Below, in pieces: positions 12,203 to 21,907 of a DNA stretch of 64,000 nt (the first letter of the stretch is position 1; every line of letters starts with the position of its first letter). The notes under the pieces are model-generated. The model was not told the origin of the DNA and made no database searches. It worked only from the letters and a program-made list of their open reading frames with translations. This stretch comes from Xanthomonas albilineans (GTDB taxonomy: Bacteria > Pseudomonadota > Gammaproteobacteria > Xanthomonadales > Xanthomonadaceae). The stretch spans positions 186,001 through 250,000 of the forward strand of contig NZ_MDCB01000002.1 of the NCBI RefSeq assembly GCF_002939705.1. Direction: 5' to 3'. The position numbers were made by a program, and so were the translations under genes.

Positions 12203-13450
12203 TTACGGCTGTTTCGGCTGGGCGGAAGCGGTCGCGGCGGCCGGCGTGTCGCCGTGCGCTGCGCCCTGCGGTTGGCCGGTGACCGCCTTGGCCGACGCTG
12301 GGCCCCCCTGCTGGGTTGGCGCATCCGGTGTCCACGGCTTGGCGATGGCTGCTGCGCCTTCCTTGACCTTGGGCAGGCCGCTGACCACGACCTGATCGCC
12401 AGCCTGCAGGCCGGCACCGACGATCCACCTGTCGCCCTGCTGGCCGACCAGACCGAGATCTTTGCGTAGCACCTTGCCATCCTTGCCCACTGCCATGGCG
12501 TAGGCCCCCTTGGTATCGCGCAGCACCGCGACCTGCGGGATCAGATAGACGTCCTTGCGCTGGCCGAGGTTGGCCGTGAAGCTGACGAAGGCGCCAGGCA
12601 ACAGCACCCGCTCCGGGTTCGGCAACTGCGCACGCAGCGTCACCGAGCCGGTGCTGGGATCGACTGTGGCACCAGAGAAATCCAGAGTGCCTGGATGCGC
12701 GTAGCTGCTGCCGTCGCCAAGTTTGACCTGCACCGTGGACTGGTCCTCGGCGTTCAGGGTGACGTTGCCGGTGCTTTGTGCCTGACGCAACTGGGCAAGC
12801 TCGTCGGCGTTCATCGAGAAATTGACATACAGCGGATCGAGTTGGTCGATGGTGGTCAGCAAGGTGGCGCTGCCCTGGCCGACCAGCGCGCCCTCGGTGA
12901 CTTGCTGCTTGCCGGCGCGGCCGGCAATGGGAGCGGTCACGGTGGCATAGCCTAGGTTGATGCGTGCGGTTTCCACGGCCGCGCGGGCCTGCTGAACCGC
13001 TGCCGAGGCACTGCGTTCGCTGGCTTCGGCGTTGTCCAGGTCGGACTTGGAGACGTAGGCTTTGGGCGCCAGGCTGCGGGCGCGAACGGCGGCGGCCTTG
13101 GCATTGGCGTAGGTGGCCTCGGCTGCGGCCAATTGCCCCTGTGCCGAGGCCAGCGCCGCATGCAGCGGCGCAGGATCGATCTGGAACAGCGGCTGGCCTT
13201 GCTTGACGTCGCTGCCTTCGGTGTAAAGGCGTTTTTCCAGCACGCCGGGGACCCGGGCGCGCACGTCGGCGCTGCGGAATGCGGTCAGCCGACCGACCAG
13301 TTCGCGTTGCAGCGGCACGGTCTGCGGCTGGGCCTGCAACACGCCCACTTCCGGCGGCGGCATGGCTTGCTGTTGTTCTTGTTTCTTGCACGATGCCAAG
13401 ACCATCACGACGGCGCAGGCCAGGGCGAGAGAGCGCAATGGGGAGGTCAT
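12203..13450 (-). CDS. RND periplasmic adaptor lipoprotein (AcrA/MexA family)
   Basis: About 415 residues from the ATG at 13448-13450. The signal MTSPLRSLALACAVVMVLASC ends in a lipobox with the lipidated Cys at position 21, so the protein is anchored to the inner membrane and bridges the pump to the outer channel. The family order is visible: a barrel-sandwich half (GRLTAFRSADVRARVPGVL), an Ala/Gln-rich helical hairpin (about 100-180), the second half (YATVTAPIAGRAG), then beta-barrel and membrane-proximal domains. The Pro/Ala/Gln-rich tail is low complexity. A GTG start 33 bases further upstream is possible but would put 11 extra residues before the signal peptide. Confidence 0.92.
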   Translation of the reverse strand: MTSPLRSLALACAVVMVLASCKKQEQQQAMPPPEVGVLQAQPQTVPLQRELVGRLTAFRSADVRARVPGVLEKRLYTEGSDVKQGQPLFQIDPAPLHAALASAQGQLAAAEATYANAKAAAVRARSLAPKAYVSKSDLDNAEASERSASAAVQQARAAVETARINLGYATVTAPIAGRAGKQQVTEGALVGQGSATLLTTIDQLDPLYVNFSMNADELAQLRQAQSTGNVTLNAEDQSTVQVKLGDGSSYAHPGTLDFSGATVDPSTGSVTLRAQLPNPERVLLPGAFVSFTANLGQRKDVYLIPQVAVLRDTKGAYAMAVGKDGKVLRKDLGLVGQQGDRWIVGAGLQAGDQVVVSGLPKVKEGAAAIAKPWTPDAPTQQGGPASAKAVTGQPQGAAHGDTPAAATASAQPKQP

Positions 13451-13489
13451 CGGGGTGGTACTCCGGTCAAGAGGTGAAGGCACAAGTCG

Positions 13490-13700
13490 CTATCTCCAGG
13501 CGATTCTGCAGGACGTACGGGGCTGTGCGTGTTTGCTGTGACGCAGCGCACAGAGGCGACTGGAGTCACCGGCGCGCGCGGCGACCGCGTCCATGCTCGG
13601 GGTATGCCTTGCCCGGCGCACAAGTTGCGCACGGCCTCGCAGATGCGGTGGTCGTGCGCTTGACCCAATGCGGCGTGGGGAAGCGAAAGAGAGGCTCATT
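13490..13700 (-). pseudogene. Frameshifted, truncated TetR/AcrR-family repressor remnant
   Basis: Reading the minus strand, one frame gives HRICEAVRNLCAGQGIP, which matches the first helix of TetR repressors (pattern RILEAA..LFAEQG). After a shift near 13587 the neighbouring frame gives SMDAVAARAGDSS and then RLCALRHSKHA, which match the helix-turn-helix and the following SMDAIAARAGVSK / TLYARYPSKEAL pattern. The roughly 140-residue ligand-binding domain is absent before the adaptor gene begins. TetR genes commonly sit next to RND operons as local repressors. This one cannot make a working protein unless the frame is restored, and even then it lacks the effector domain. Confidence 0.7.
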
Positions 13701-13737
13701 ATTTTGAACTATACCGTCCAGTTTATAATTTGAACAG
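13698..13737. promoter_or_regulatory. AT-rich promoter/operator island upstream of the RND operon
   Basis: An AT-rich patch in GC-rich surroundings. It holds an 18-base element with TATA at both ends (13710-13727), TATAAT on the plus strand (13724-13729), TATAGT on the minus strand (13708-13713) and a direct repeat of TTTGAAC 26 bases apart. The layout suits a divergent promoter overlapped by a TetR operator: the broken TetR gene begins immediately to its left. Which promoter is active cannot be told from sequence. Confidence 0.5.
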
Positions 13738-13902
13738 CCATGACAGCCATGCGTCTCGGGTCATCCGGATGGACCTAGTCGCGGTCAATCATGGTGAGGA
13801 TAGTGTGATGGGGTGATTGTGGCTGTTCTGTACGGCGCTGGTGTCTGGCGAGACAGGCCGATCCGGTTTGCGATGAAGTACGTGAGTTACAGTCGGCACC
13901 GG

Positions 13903-13908
13903 TACAAT
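13903..13908 (+). promoter_or_regulatory. Possible -10 element (TACAAT) of the glutamate dehydrogenase gene
   Basis: TACAAT lies 38 bases upstream of the chosen ATG at 13947. No good -35 hexamer is found at normal spacing, so this is only a candidate. Confidence 0.3.
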
Positions 13909-13946
13909 TTTGGCCTTCCTATCGAGCATCGTTGCAGCTCTCCGCC

Positions 13947-16900
13947 ATGAAGCCTAAAAACGTCGCTCCCCGCTCCAGCAAATCGTCGCTCGCCGCCCGT
14001 CAGCCTGCGCCCCCATCCGTTGCCAAACCAACAGCCAAGTCGACGGCCAAGTCTGCGGCGACCTCGCGCAAGCCTGTGCCGGTCATCGAGTCCATGGCCA
14101 AGCTGATCGATGCCGCACCGGTGGCAGCGGCTGGCTTCAGTTTGGCGCCGGTGTTCGCGGCGCTGCGCAAGCGTTACCCTGCCGCTCGCCAGGATCAGGC
14201 GCAGGCGTTTGCCGAGGCGTTCTACAAACGCATGCAGGAGGACGAATTCCCTCAGCATACCGCGCAGGAGTGGGCCGCGCTGGCCGTCTCGATGCTGGAA
14301 TTCGCGCGCAAGCGCAAACCCGGAACGGCCAACGTGCGGGTGTTCAATCCCAATCCGAAGGAGGATGGTTGGGAGTCATCGCGCACCGTGCTGCAGATCG
14401 TCAACGACGACATGCCGTTTCTGGTCGATTCGGTGAGCATATTGCTCTCGGACCTGGGCATCGGCCTGCATGTCCTCGGCCATCCGGTGCTGCGCATGCA
14501 ACGCGACAAGAACGGCGTGCTGGAAAGCATCGGCGAAGGCAAGCCGGAATCGTTGATGGTGCTGGAGATCGATCGCCAACCGCCGGAGGAGATGCCGCGC
14601 GTGCAGGCGACGATCCAGCGCATCCTCGGCGACGTGCGCACCATCGTGCGCGATTGGGGCGGCATGCGCGAGAAGATGTTGACCCTGGCCGACGACCTGA
14701 CCACGCGGTGTCTTCCGGTGGACGACAAGGGCCGGCGCGAGGCGCAGGAGTTCCTGCGGTGGGCCGCCGCCGACCATTTCACCTTCTTCGGCTACCGCGA
14801 GTACCGGGTGGAAAAGCAGGGCGGCGAAAACGTACTGGCGCCGTTGCAGGACAGCGGCCTGGGCCTGCTGCGCGGCCAGGACAAATCGCCGGCGCGTCCA
14901 GTGCGCACGCTTGCCGCGCAGGGCCTCAGCGAGGCGGGCACCAAGGAGGCGTTGATCCTGACCAAGACCAACGCACGCTCGCGGGTACATCGCAGTGGCT
15001 ACATGGACTACATCGGCGTGCTGGAGTTCGACGCCAAGGGATGCATCGTCGCCGAGCAGCGTTTCCTGGGCATGTTCACTTCCAGCGCCTACAACCGCCG
15101 CCCGTCGGAAATCCCGCTGGTGCGCGAGCGCTACGACTACGTGATGCGCAAGTCCGAACTGTCTCCGAGCAGCCACAGTGGCAAGGTCTTGCGCCACATT
15201 CTGGAGACGCTGCCGCGCGAGGAACTGTTCCAATCCAACGAAGAAGAATTGTACCGCACCGCGATGGGCATCCTCGGCCTGCAGGAGCGGGTGCGCAGCC
15301 GCTTGTTCCTGCGTCGCGACAAGTACGGTCGCTTCATTTCGGCGTTGGTGTACATCCCGCGCGAACGTTTCAATACCGACGTGCGTTTACGCATCGAGGC
15401 ACTGCTGAAGGACGCGTTGCATGCCGAGCACGTCGACTCCAGCGTGGTGCTGGGCGAATCGCTGCTGGCGCAGTTGCACCTGATTGCGCGTCCAAAGCTG
15501 GGCGAGGCACTGGAATTCGATATCACCGAACTGCAGTCGCGCCTGGCACACCTGTTGCGTAACTGGCACGACGACTTACGCGAGGCTTTGGTCGCCAGCT
15601 GCGGCGAGCGCGATGGTCTGCGTTTGGCGGCCGGTTATGGCCGCGCGTTGCCGGCCGGTTACATCGAGGAATCGACCGCGCAGATCGCCGCACACGATGT
15701 CGAACGCCTGGCCGCGCTGCGCGGTCCGGAAGACCTGCATCTGAGCTTGCAGGCGTTGTGCCGCGACCGCAGCGACAGCCTGCGTCTGAAACTCTATCGC
15801 CAGCACGACGATCTGCCGCTATCGGACGTGTTGCCGATGCTGGAGAACCTGGGGCTGCGGGTGATCTCCGAGCGTCCCTATCGGCTCACCGTGGATGGCA
15901 CGTTGCTGTCCATCCAGGATTTCGAGGTCGTGCCACTTGCTGGCACGATCGACGTGGCCACTGCCGATGCACCGCTGTGCGAGGCGTTCGTGCGGATATG
16001 GCGTGGCGAGGCCGAGAACGACGGCTTCAATCGCCTGATCGTTGGCGCTAGTCTGAGCTGGCGCCAAGTGGCGATCCTGCGCGGTTATTGCAAGTATCTG
16101 CTACAGACCGGCGTGCCGTTCTCGCAGGTCTACGTCGAAGCGACCTGCAACGGCTACCCGTTGCTGGCGCGTTTGTTGGTGGAATTGTTCGAGGCACGCT
16201 TCGATCCGGCGACTGGCAGCCAGAGCAAGGCGCAGATCGCCGATGGTCAGGCGGCGCTGTCGGCGCAATTGCGCCGGCTGGCCGAGGGCGACGAAGTCGC
16301 GCTGAAAGCGCTACAGCCAGTGATCGACGCGCGCAGCGGCAGCCGCGAGGCGCAGCTGGAGGCAGTCGGTGCGGCGCTGCTGAAGTTGTTCGATCAGGTC
16401 GCCAGCCTGGATGAGGATCGCATCCTACGCAGCTTCAAGGGCGTCATCGAAGCGACCCTGCGCACCAGCTATTACCAGCGCACTGCCGAGGGCGGGCTGG
16501 GGCATTGCATCAGCTTCAAGCTGGATTCGTCGATGGTGCCGGACCTGCCCAAACCGCGTCCGTACCGCGAAATCTTCGTCTACGGCCCGCGCGTGGAGGG
16601 CGTGCACCTGCGCTTCGGTGCGGTGGCGCGCGGCGGCCTGCGCTGGTCGGACCGGCGCGAGGATTTCCGCACCGAGGTGCTGGGCCTGGTCAAGGCGCAG
16701 ATGGTCAAGAACACGGTGATCGTGCCGGTGGGTGCCAAAGGCGGCTTCTTCTGCAAGCGCCCGCCCGCTGGCGGCGAGCGCGATGCGGTGCTGGCCGAAG
16801 GCATCGCCTGCTACAAGTTGTTCATCCAGAGCCTGCTGGACATCACCGACAATATCGTGGGCGGCAAGATCGTTCCTCCGCCGCAGGTAGTGCGCCACGA

Positions 16901-19028
16901 TCAGGACGATCCGTATTTGGTGGTCGCCGCGGACAAGGGCACCGCCACGTTCTCGGATATCGCCAACGGGTTGGCGTTGGACCATGGCTTCTGGCTCGGC
17001 GACGCGTTCGCCTCCGGTGGTTCGGTCGGCTATGACCACAAGGGTATGGGCATCACCGCGCGCGGTGCCTGGGAATCGGTCAAGCGCCACTTCCGCGCGC
17101 TGGGGCGCGATTGCCAGAGCGAGGACTTCAGTTGTGTGGGGATCGGCGACATGTCCGGCGATGTGTTCGGCAACGGCATGCTCTTGTCGCGGCATCTGCG
17201 CCTGCTGGCCGCGTTCGATCATCGCCATATTTTCCTGGATCCGAACCCGGACACGGCGGTGGCGTTCGCCGAACGCGAGCGGCTGTTCAAACTGCCACGT
17301 TCGAGCTGGGCCGACTACGACGCCAAACGGATCAGTGCCGGCGGCGGTGTCTATCCGCGCACACTCAAGTCGATCGAGATCAGCCCGCCGGTACGCGCGG
17401 CGCTGGGTCTGGAGCCTGGGGTCAAGCAGCTTTCGCCCAACGACCTGATGCACGCCATCCTCAAGGCGCCGGTGGATCTGTTTTGGAATGGCGGCATCGG
17501 CACCTATGTCAAAGCCGCCAGCGAGACCCACGGCGATGTCGGCGATCGCGCCAACAACGGCCTGCGCGTCAACGGTGGCGAACTGCGCTGTCGGATCGTC
17601 GGCGAGGGCGGTAATCTGGGCCTGACCCAGCTCGGCCGTATCGAAGCGGCACAGGCCGGCGTGCTGCTCAACACCGACTTCATCGACAACTCGGCCGGTG
17701 TGGACACCTCCGACCACGAGGTCAACATCAAAATCCTGCTCAACGATGTGGTACAGGCGAAAAAGCTGACTGTGCAGGCGCGCAACACGTTGCTGGCCTC
17801 GATGACCGGGGAGGTCGCCGAACTGGTGTTGTGGGACAACATCCGCCAAAACCAGGCACTTAGCTTGATGGAGCGAATGAGCGTCAAGCGCTTGGGTTCC
17901 AAGCAGCATTTCATCCGTACCTTGGAAGCGCAGGGGCTGCTCGACCGGCAGATCGAATATTTGCCTTCGGATGCGGAGATTTCCGCGCGCAAGGCGCGCG
18001 GCCAGGGCCTGACCCGGCCGGAGTTGGCGGTGCTGCTGTCCTACTCCAAATTGGTCACCTTCCAGCAACTGCTGGAATCGGACATCCCCGAGGACCCTTA
18101 CCTGTCCAAGGAGCTGCAACGTTACTTCCCACGGCCGCTGCAGAAAAAGTATGCCGATGCGATGGAGCGGCACCGCCTCAAGCGCGAGATCATCGCCACC
18201 GCGGTGACCAACACCACCATCAATCGCATGGGCGCCACCTTCCTGATGCGAATGCAGGAGGATACCGGTCGCAGCATCGCCGAGGTCGCCAAGGCCTATA
18301 CCATCAGCCGCGAAACGCTGGATGCGCGCGCGTTGTGGACGCAGATCGATGCGCTCGATGGCAAGGTGCCCGAGTCGGTGCAGATCGACGCGCTGGAGGT
18401 GACCTGGACCTTGCAACGGGCGTTCGTGCGCTGGCTGCTGTTCCGTCCGGGCACGATGCCTGGCATCACCGCGGCAGTGGAGCGCTACCACGAGCCGTTC
18501 AACGCCATTCGTGCCGCTTCCGGTGTATTGCCGGAAACGCAGCGGCCGCTGTACGAGGCGCTGGTGCAACAGTGGCAGGACAAAGGCTTGCCGCCCGCGT
18601 TGGCGCAGCAGTTGTCCGAGCTACGTTTCCTGGAGCCGGCGTTCGACATCATCGAAATGGCGCGCACCCGCAAGCTCAAGCCGGTGGAGGTATCGAAGGT
18701 GCATTTCCGCCTCGGCGAGGCCCTGCAGTTGCCGTGGTTGTTCGAGCAGATCGACGCGTTGGAAGTCAATGGACGTTGGCATGCGGTGGCCCGCGGCGTG
18801 CTACGCGACGAACTGGCCAAGCAGCACAGCGCGCTAGCTGGCCAAGTGCTGGCGGTGCCGGGTGCTACCGCCGAGGTCAAGGTCCAGCAGTGGTTGCAGC
18901 GCGACGACAGCAGCCTGCGCTTCACCCTGGGCATGCTGCAGGAGTTGGCCGCACAGAAAACCCTGGATTACCCGACCCTGTCGGTGGCGGTGCAGCGTCT
19001 GAGCCAACTGGCGGCGCATGGGGTGTAA
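13947..19028 (+). CDS. gdh: NAD-specific glutamate dehydrogenase, large (about 180 kDa) class
   Basis: About 1693 residues from the ATG at 13947, the size of the large NAD-GDH class (Streptomyces and Pseudomonas type), which interconverts glutamate and 2-oxoglutarate and mainly works in glutamate catabolism. The first 50 residues are a Lys/Ala/Pro/Ser-rich extension that is probably disordered. A long regulatory region follows, then the catalytic core with RGGLRWSDRREDFRTE (about 894) and VPVGAKGGFFCKRP (about 927), whose Lys residues bind substrate, and the nucleotide motif GIGDMSGDVFGNGM (about 1065). About 440 helical C-terminal residues complete the protein. A TTG 15 bases upstream is an alternative start. 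A hairpin follows the stop directly. Confidence 0.96.
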   Translation: MKPKNVAPRSSKSSLAARQPAPPSVAKPTAKSTAKSAATSRKPVPVIESMAKLIDAAPVAAAGFSLAPVFAALRKRYPAARQDQAQAFAEAFYKRMQEDEFPQHTAQEWAALAVSMLEFARKRKPGTANVRVFNPNPKEDGWESSRTVLQIVNDDMPFLVDSVSILLSDLGIGLHVLGHPVLRMQRDKNGVLESIGEGKPESLMVLEIDRQPPEEMPRVQATIQRILGDVRTIVRDWGGMREKMLTLADDLTTRCLPVDDKGRREAQEFLRWAAADHFTFFGYREYRVEKQGGENVLAPLQDSGLGLLRGQDKSPARPVRTLAAQGLSEAGTKEALILTKTNARSRVHRSGYMDYIGVLEFDAKGCIVAEQRFLGMFTSSAYNRRPSEIPLVRERYDYVMRKSELSPSSHSGKVLRHILETLPREELFQSNEEELYRTAMGILGLQERVRSRLFLRRDKYGRFISALVYIPRERFNTDVRLRIEALLKDALHAEHVDSSVVLGESLLAQLHLIARPKLGEALEFDITELQSRLAHLLRNWHDDLREALVASCGERDGLRLAAGYGRALPAGYIEESTAQIAAHDVERLAALRGPEDLHLSLQALCRDRSDSLRLKLYRQHDDLPLSDVLPMLENLGLRVISERPYRLTVDGTLLSIQDFEVVPLAGTIDVATADAPLCEAFVRIWRGEAENDGFNRLIVGASLSWRQVAILRGYCKYLLQTGVPFSQVYVEATCNGYPLLARLLVELFEARFDPATGSQSKAQIADGQAALSAQLRRLAEGDEVALKALQPVIDARSGSREAQLEAVGAALLKLFDQVASLDEDRILRSFKGVIEATLRTSYYQRTAEGGLGHCISFKLDSSMVPDLPKPRPYREIFVYGPRVEGVHLRFGAVARGGLRWSDRREDFRTEVLGLVKAQMVKNTVIVPVGAKGGFFCKRPPAGGERDAVLAEGIACYKLFIQSLLDITDNIVGGKIVPPPQVVRHDQDDPYLVVAADKGTATFSDIANGLALDHGFWLGDAFASGGSVGYDHKGMGITARGAWESVKRHFRALGRDCQSEDFSCVGIGDMSGDVFGNGMLLSRHLRLLAAFDHRHIFLDPNPDTAVAFAERERLFKLPRSSWADYDAKRISAGGGVYPRTLKSIEISPPVRAALGLEPGVKQLSPNDLMHAILKAPVDLFWNGGIGTYVKAASETHGDVGDRANNGLRVNGGELRCRIVGEGGNLGLTQLGRIEAAQAGVLLNTDFIDNSAGVDTSDHEVNIKILLNDVVQAKKLTVQARNTLLASMTGEVAELVLWDNIRQNQALSLMERMSVKRLGSKQHFIRTLEAQGLLDRQIEYLPSDAEISARKARGQGLTRPELAVLLSYSKLVTFQQLLESDIPEDPYLSKELQRYFPRPLQKKYADAMERHRLKREIIATAVTNTTINRMGATFLMRMQEDTGRSIAEVAKAYTISRETLDARALWTQIDALDGKVPESVQIDALEVTWTLQRAFVRWLLFRPGTMPGITAAVERYHEPFNAIRAASGVLPETQRPLYEALVQQWQDKGLPPALAQQLSELRFLEPAFDIIEMARTRKLKPVEVSKVHFRLGEALQLPWLFEQIDALEVNGRWHAVARGVLRDELAKQHSALAGQVLAVPGATAEVKVQQWLQRDDSSLRFTLGMLQELAAQKTLDYPTLSVAVQRLSQLAAHGV

Positions 19029-19033
19029 CCCGT

Positions 19034-19061
19034 GCTCAGGCCCGAGCGTGCGCGCCTGAGC
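19034..19061 (+). terminator. Hairpin after the glutamate dehydrogenase gene
   Basis: GCTCAGGC (19034-19041) pairs perfectly with GCCTGAGC (19054-19061) around a 12-base loop, six bases after the stop codon. The downstream T tract is weak (GTTTG), so termination efficiency is uncertain. Confidence 0.5.
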
Positions 19062-19094
19062 CGACCGTTTGTGGTGTAGAAGGTTGGTGTCGTA

Positions 19095-19160
19095 GGAGCG
19101 TTCTGTCTATCTCTCGCGGCGTTGCTCCGTGCCGCGTGTCATGGAGCGCGGCTTTGCTCC
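19095..19160. repeat. Two REP-like short palindromes (GGAGC...GCTCC)
   Basis: GGAGC...GCTCC occurs twice in tandem (19095-19128 and 19143-19160). The second unit, GGAGCGCGGCTTTGCTCC, resembles degenerate intergenic REP-type palindromes scattered in xanthomonad genomes. The surrounding 320-base gap between gdh and nadK holds no gene. Confidence 0.35.
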
Positions 19161-19348
19161 AGGTGTAGCGCAATGATCCGGTCGAGGGGTGGATTGGCTG
19201 AGCCTACCTGCACGGCTGCTAGAAGTGGGTGGCTGCGGTGCTTCGGTACATCGTGGAGATGGAGGCTGCGTTCGCGGTACGACAATAATGCTTTAAAAAT
19301 GGTCTTGTGCGGCGACGCAGTGGTGCTTGGCCGGTTATGATCGTTGCA

Positions 19349-20134
19349 ATGAATGCAACTATACTGCCGCCTTCGCCCCGGATCTGTTTCCTCGCCAGCG
19401 CCACGCCTGAGGCGCAGCAAGCACACGCGCAGTTGGTTGCACGCTATGGCGACTGCGAGCCGGCCGTGGCCGACGTGTTGTGCGCGCTAGGCGGTGACGG
19501 ATTCATGTTGCAGACCCTGCATCGCCACGGCGGGATGAGTAAGCCGGTATTCGGCATGAAGTTGGGCACGGTCGGTTTCCTGATGAATCACTTTCGTGCC
19601 GAGGACTTCGCCGCTCGTCTGTCTTTGGCCGAACCGGCCAAGCTGCGACCGCTGGAGATGCTGGCGCACACCGAGTCCGGTGCCACCACCGGCTCGCTTG
19701 CCTACAACGAGGTCTCGCTGCTGCGGCAAACCCGTCAGGCGGCGCACGTGAGCATCGATCTCAACGGCCAGACCAAGATCGATGAGCTGATCGGCGATGG
19801 CGTGATGGTCGCCACGCCTGCCGGTAGCACGGCCTACAACTCTTCGGCGCACGGGCCGATTCTGCCATTGGGCTCGCATACCCTGGCGTTGACGCCGATC
19901 GCTCCATATCGGCCGCGGCGCTGGCGTGGTGCGATCCTCAAGGCCGATACCGAAGTGCGCTTTCGGGTTCTCGATCCGTACAAGCGCCCGGTCAGCGTCA
20001 CCGCCGACTCGCACGAAACCCGCGACGTGGTCGAAGTGACCATCCGCGAATCGCGCGACCGTCTGGTCACGCTGTTGTTCGATCCGGAACACAATCTGGA
20101 GGAACGGATCCTGAGCGAGCAGTTCATGGTGTGA
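19349..20134 (+). CDS. nadK: NAD kinase
   Basis: About 261 residues; phosphorylates NAD to NADP in the cytoplasm. The diagnostic [11 protein letters not shown] motif is near residue 50, and the second nucleotide-binding motif with [20 protein letters not shown] is around 150-172, both intact. The length agrees with the short gammaproteobacterial/xanthomonad NadK form. The start is uncertain: ATG codons at 19337 and 19349 are both possible, neither has a Shine-Dalgarno sequence, and TATGAT at 19336-19341 could be a -10 element giving a nearly leaderless mRNA starting at 19349. It is followed by a nucleotidase on the same strand. Confidence 0.93.
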   Translation: MNATILPPSPRICFLASATPEAQQAHAQLVARYGDCEPAVADVLCALGGDGFMLQTLHRHGGMSKPVFGMKLGTVGFLMNHFRAEDFAARLSLAEPAKLRPLEMLAHTESGATTGSLAYNEVSLLRQTRQAAHVSIDLNGQTKIDELIGDGVMVATPAGSTAYNSSAHGPILPLGSHTLALTPIAPYRPRRWRGAILKADTEVRFRVLDPYKRPVSVTADSHETRDVVEVTIRESRDRLVTLLFDPEHNLEERILSEQFMV

Positions 20135-20269
20135 GCGCAATGGTGTGAGTGCAAACGTGGAACTGCCGGCTCGCTCAAGCGCCGCAGTGCGTTCGGCGTC
20201 CATTGCATAGGCTCGGCTACACTGGTGTCGTTGGACGTTTCCGAGTCCCGGGTTTCGAGTTCCCATCCC

Positions 20270-21235
20270 ATGCCTGACAATGCTCCCCGTCTGCTCACCG
20301 TCGCGGTTACCTCGCGTGCGCTGTTCGATTTGGAAGAAGGCCACGCCTTGTTCGAACGCGAGGGGGTGGAGGCGTACAGCGCCTATCAGCGCGAACGCGA
20401 GGACGATGTGCTTTTGCCCGGTGTGGCTTTCCCGGTAGTACGCAAGCTGTTGGCGCTGAACCAGGGCACGCCGCCGGAGACCCCGCCGGTGGAGGTGATC
20501 CTGCTCTCGCGCAATTCCGCCGATACCGGTCTGCGCATCTTCAATTCGATCCAGCATTACGGCTTGGACATCGTCCGCGCGACCTTCACCTCCGGCGAGG
20601 CGACCTGGCCCTATATCAAACCGTTCGGTACCGACCTGTTCCTGTCGGCGAATCCGGAATCGGTGCGGTGTGCGCTCAGCCATGGGGTTGCTGCGGCGAC
20701 CATCCTGCCCAAGCCGCCCGGCGAATGTGTGCAGGAGGCGGCTGTGGCGGCCGGCGCCCTGGACGCTGGAGGTCTGTCCACCCAGCTGCGCATCGCCTTC
20801 GATGGCGATGCGGTGATCTTCGGCGACGAGGGCGAGCGACTCTCGCGCGAGCAGGGTGTGGAGGCATTTGGTCGCTACGAGCGCGAAAACGCACGCGAGC
20901 CGCTGACTGGCGGGCCATTCCGCAACTTTCTATCGGCCTTGCAGGCCTTGCAATCGGCGTTTCCGGCCGGTGATGCCTCGCCGATCCGCACCGCACTGGT
21001 CACAGCGCGTTCGGCGCCAGCGCACGAACGTGTGATTCGCACCCTGCGCGAATGGGGCGTACGCCTGGACGAAGCCTTGTTCCTCGGCGGCCGTCACAAG
21101 GGCCCGTTTTTGCAGGCGTTCGGCGCGGACATTTTCTTCGACGATTCGCAGCACAATATAGACAGCGCGGCGCGCGAACGGGTCGCCGCCGGCCATGTAC
21201 CGCATGGGGTGGCCAACGACATCGCTGCGCGGTGA
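20270..21235 (+). CDS. Cytosolic 5'-nucleotidase family protein
   Basis: About 321 residues of the 5'-nucleotidase family related to eukaryotic cytosolic 5'-nucleotidase I, which removes phosphate from nucleoside monophosphates. Visible features are the opening RLLTVAVTSRALFDLEEGH, the EVILLSRNSADTGLRIFNSI segment, the repeated VEA(Y/F)..Y(E/Q)RE stretches, and the acidic HAD-like IFFDDSQHN near the end. The ATG at 20270 is preferred because the frame upstream of it has no family resemblance. It lies 135 bases after nadK and might be co-transcribed; both act on nucleotides, but a direct link is only suggestive. Confidence 0.85.
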   Translation: MPDNAPRLLTVAVTSRALFDLEEGHALFEREGVEAYSAYQREREDDVLLPGVAFPVVRKLLALNQGTPPETPPVEVILLSRNSADTGLRIFNSIQHYGLDIVRATFTSGEATWPYIKPFGTDLFLSANPESVRCALSHGVAAATILPKPPGECVQEAAVAAGALDAGGLSTQLRIAFDGDAVIFGDEGERLSREQGVEAFGRYERENAREPLTGGPFRNFLSALQALQSAFPAGDASPIRTALVTARSAPAHERVIRTLREWGVRLDEALFLGGRHKGPFLQAFGADIFFDDSQHNIDSAARERVAAGHVPHGVANDIAAR

Positions 21236-21327
21236 GCGCTGCGGCATACATGCCGGCGCGACATTGCGCTATTGCGCGGGTGGTTACGCGCGGATTTCCC
21301 GCGTCTGCGCCGCCATCAAGCTTGCGC

Positions 21328-21864
21328 CTACAATGGCAATAGGATGTTGCTGAGTTTCCAGTGCAGGCCATCGCGCGTGAACACGCACGGCACCGGGGTG
21401 CCATCGGCGGTGTGTACCGTGGCGACGAAGCGCGACGTCGACTCGAAGCGCTGTTCGGCCTGACGCAGCGGTTGTGGCGGACGCGGCGCGGCATAGGTGT
21501 CGCCGCCGACGGTGTCGCCGCTGGCGCGTTTCCATAGCGCATCGCCTTGCAGCAGTGCGCCGATGCCGGCAGGTGTGACCAGCGCATCCACGCTCATGCC
21601 ACCGACGCTGCCGGCCAGCGACAGCAACGCGCCGCCGAACAGGTTCGCTTGCATGTCGGGTCCGGCGCGGCGCAATAGCGCATCGTCGAATTGTGCTTTC
21701 AGATTGACCCGCAGTGTAGGGAAGTCGACATACTCTTCCAGCGCGGCGGCATCGCGCTGGCGCAGCGCCTGTTCGATCCCGTGGATCGCCAGATACGGAC
21801 CGGCGACGACGTAGCCGCCGAGCCCCAACAGCGCGAACAACAGCAACGCCAGCCACTTTTTCAT
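21328..21864 (-). CDS. DUF2939 family protein with N-terminal membrane anchor
   Basis: 178 residues with no known function. A hydrophobic N-terminus (MKKWLALLLFALLGLGGYVVA) works as an uncleaved anchor or signal peptide. The segment ALRQRDAAALEEYVDFPTLRVNLKAQ is characteristic of the DUF2939 family, and a C-terminal beta-rich part follows, ending in LHWKLSNILLPL. It is probably periplasmic or membrane-attached. It is the last gene of the minus-strand run that begins with the kynurenine genes, 43 bases after the DUF2461 gene, which may only reflect gene packing. Confidence 0.75.
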   Translation of the reverse strand: MKKWLALLLFALLGLGGYVVAGPYLAIHGIEQALRQRDAAALEEYVDFPTLRVNLKAQFDDALLRRAGPDMQANLFGGALLSLAGSVGGMSVDALVTPAGIGALLQGDALWKRASGDTVGGDTYAAPRPPQPLRQAEQRFESTSRFVATVHTADGTPVPCVFTRDGLHWKLSNILLPL

Positions 21865-21907
21865 CGCATGCCTCCGGGTGTACGGGTGGTGTGGTCGCGA
21901 TGGGTTT

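Noticed and set aside
16425-18569. A 714-codon open frame on the minus strand inside the glutamate dehydrogenase gene
   Set aside because: It is antisense to a well-conserved enzyme, has no ribosome site or recognisable domain, and long antisense frames are expected in GC-rich genes. Similar shadows over smc, ligA, gyrA and gdh were also left out.
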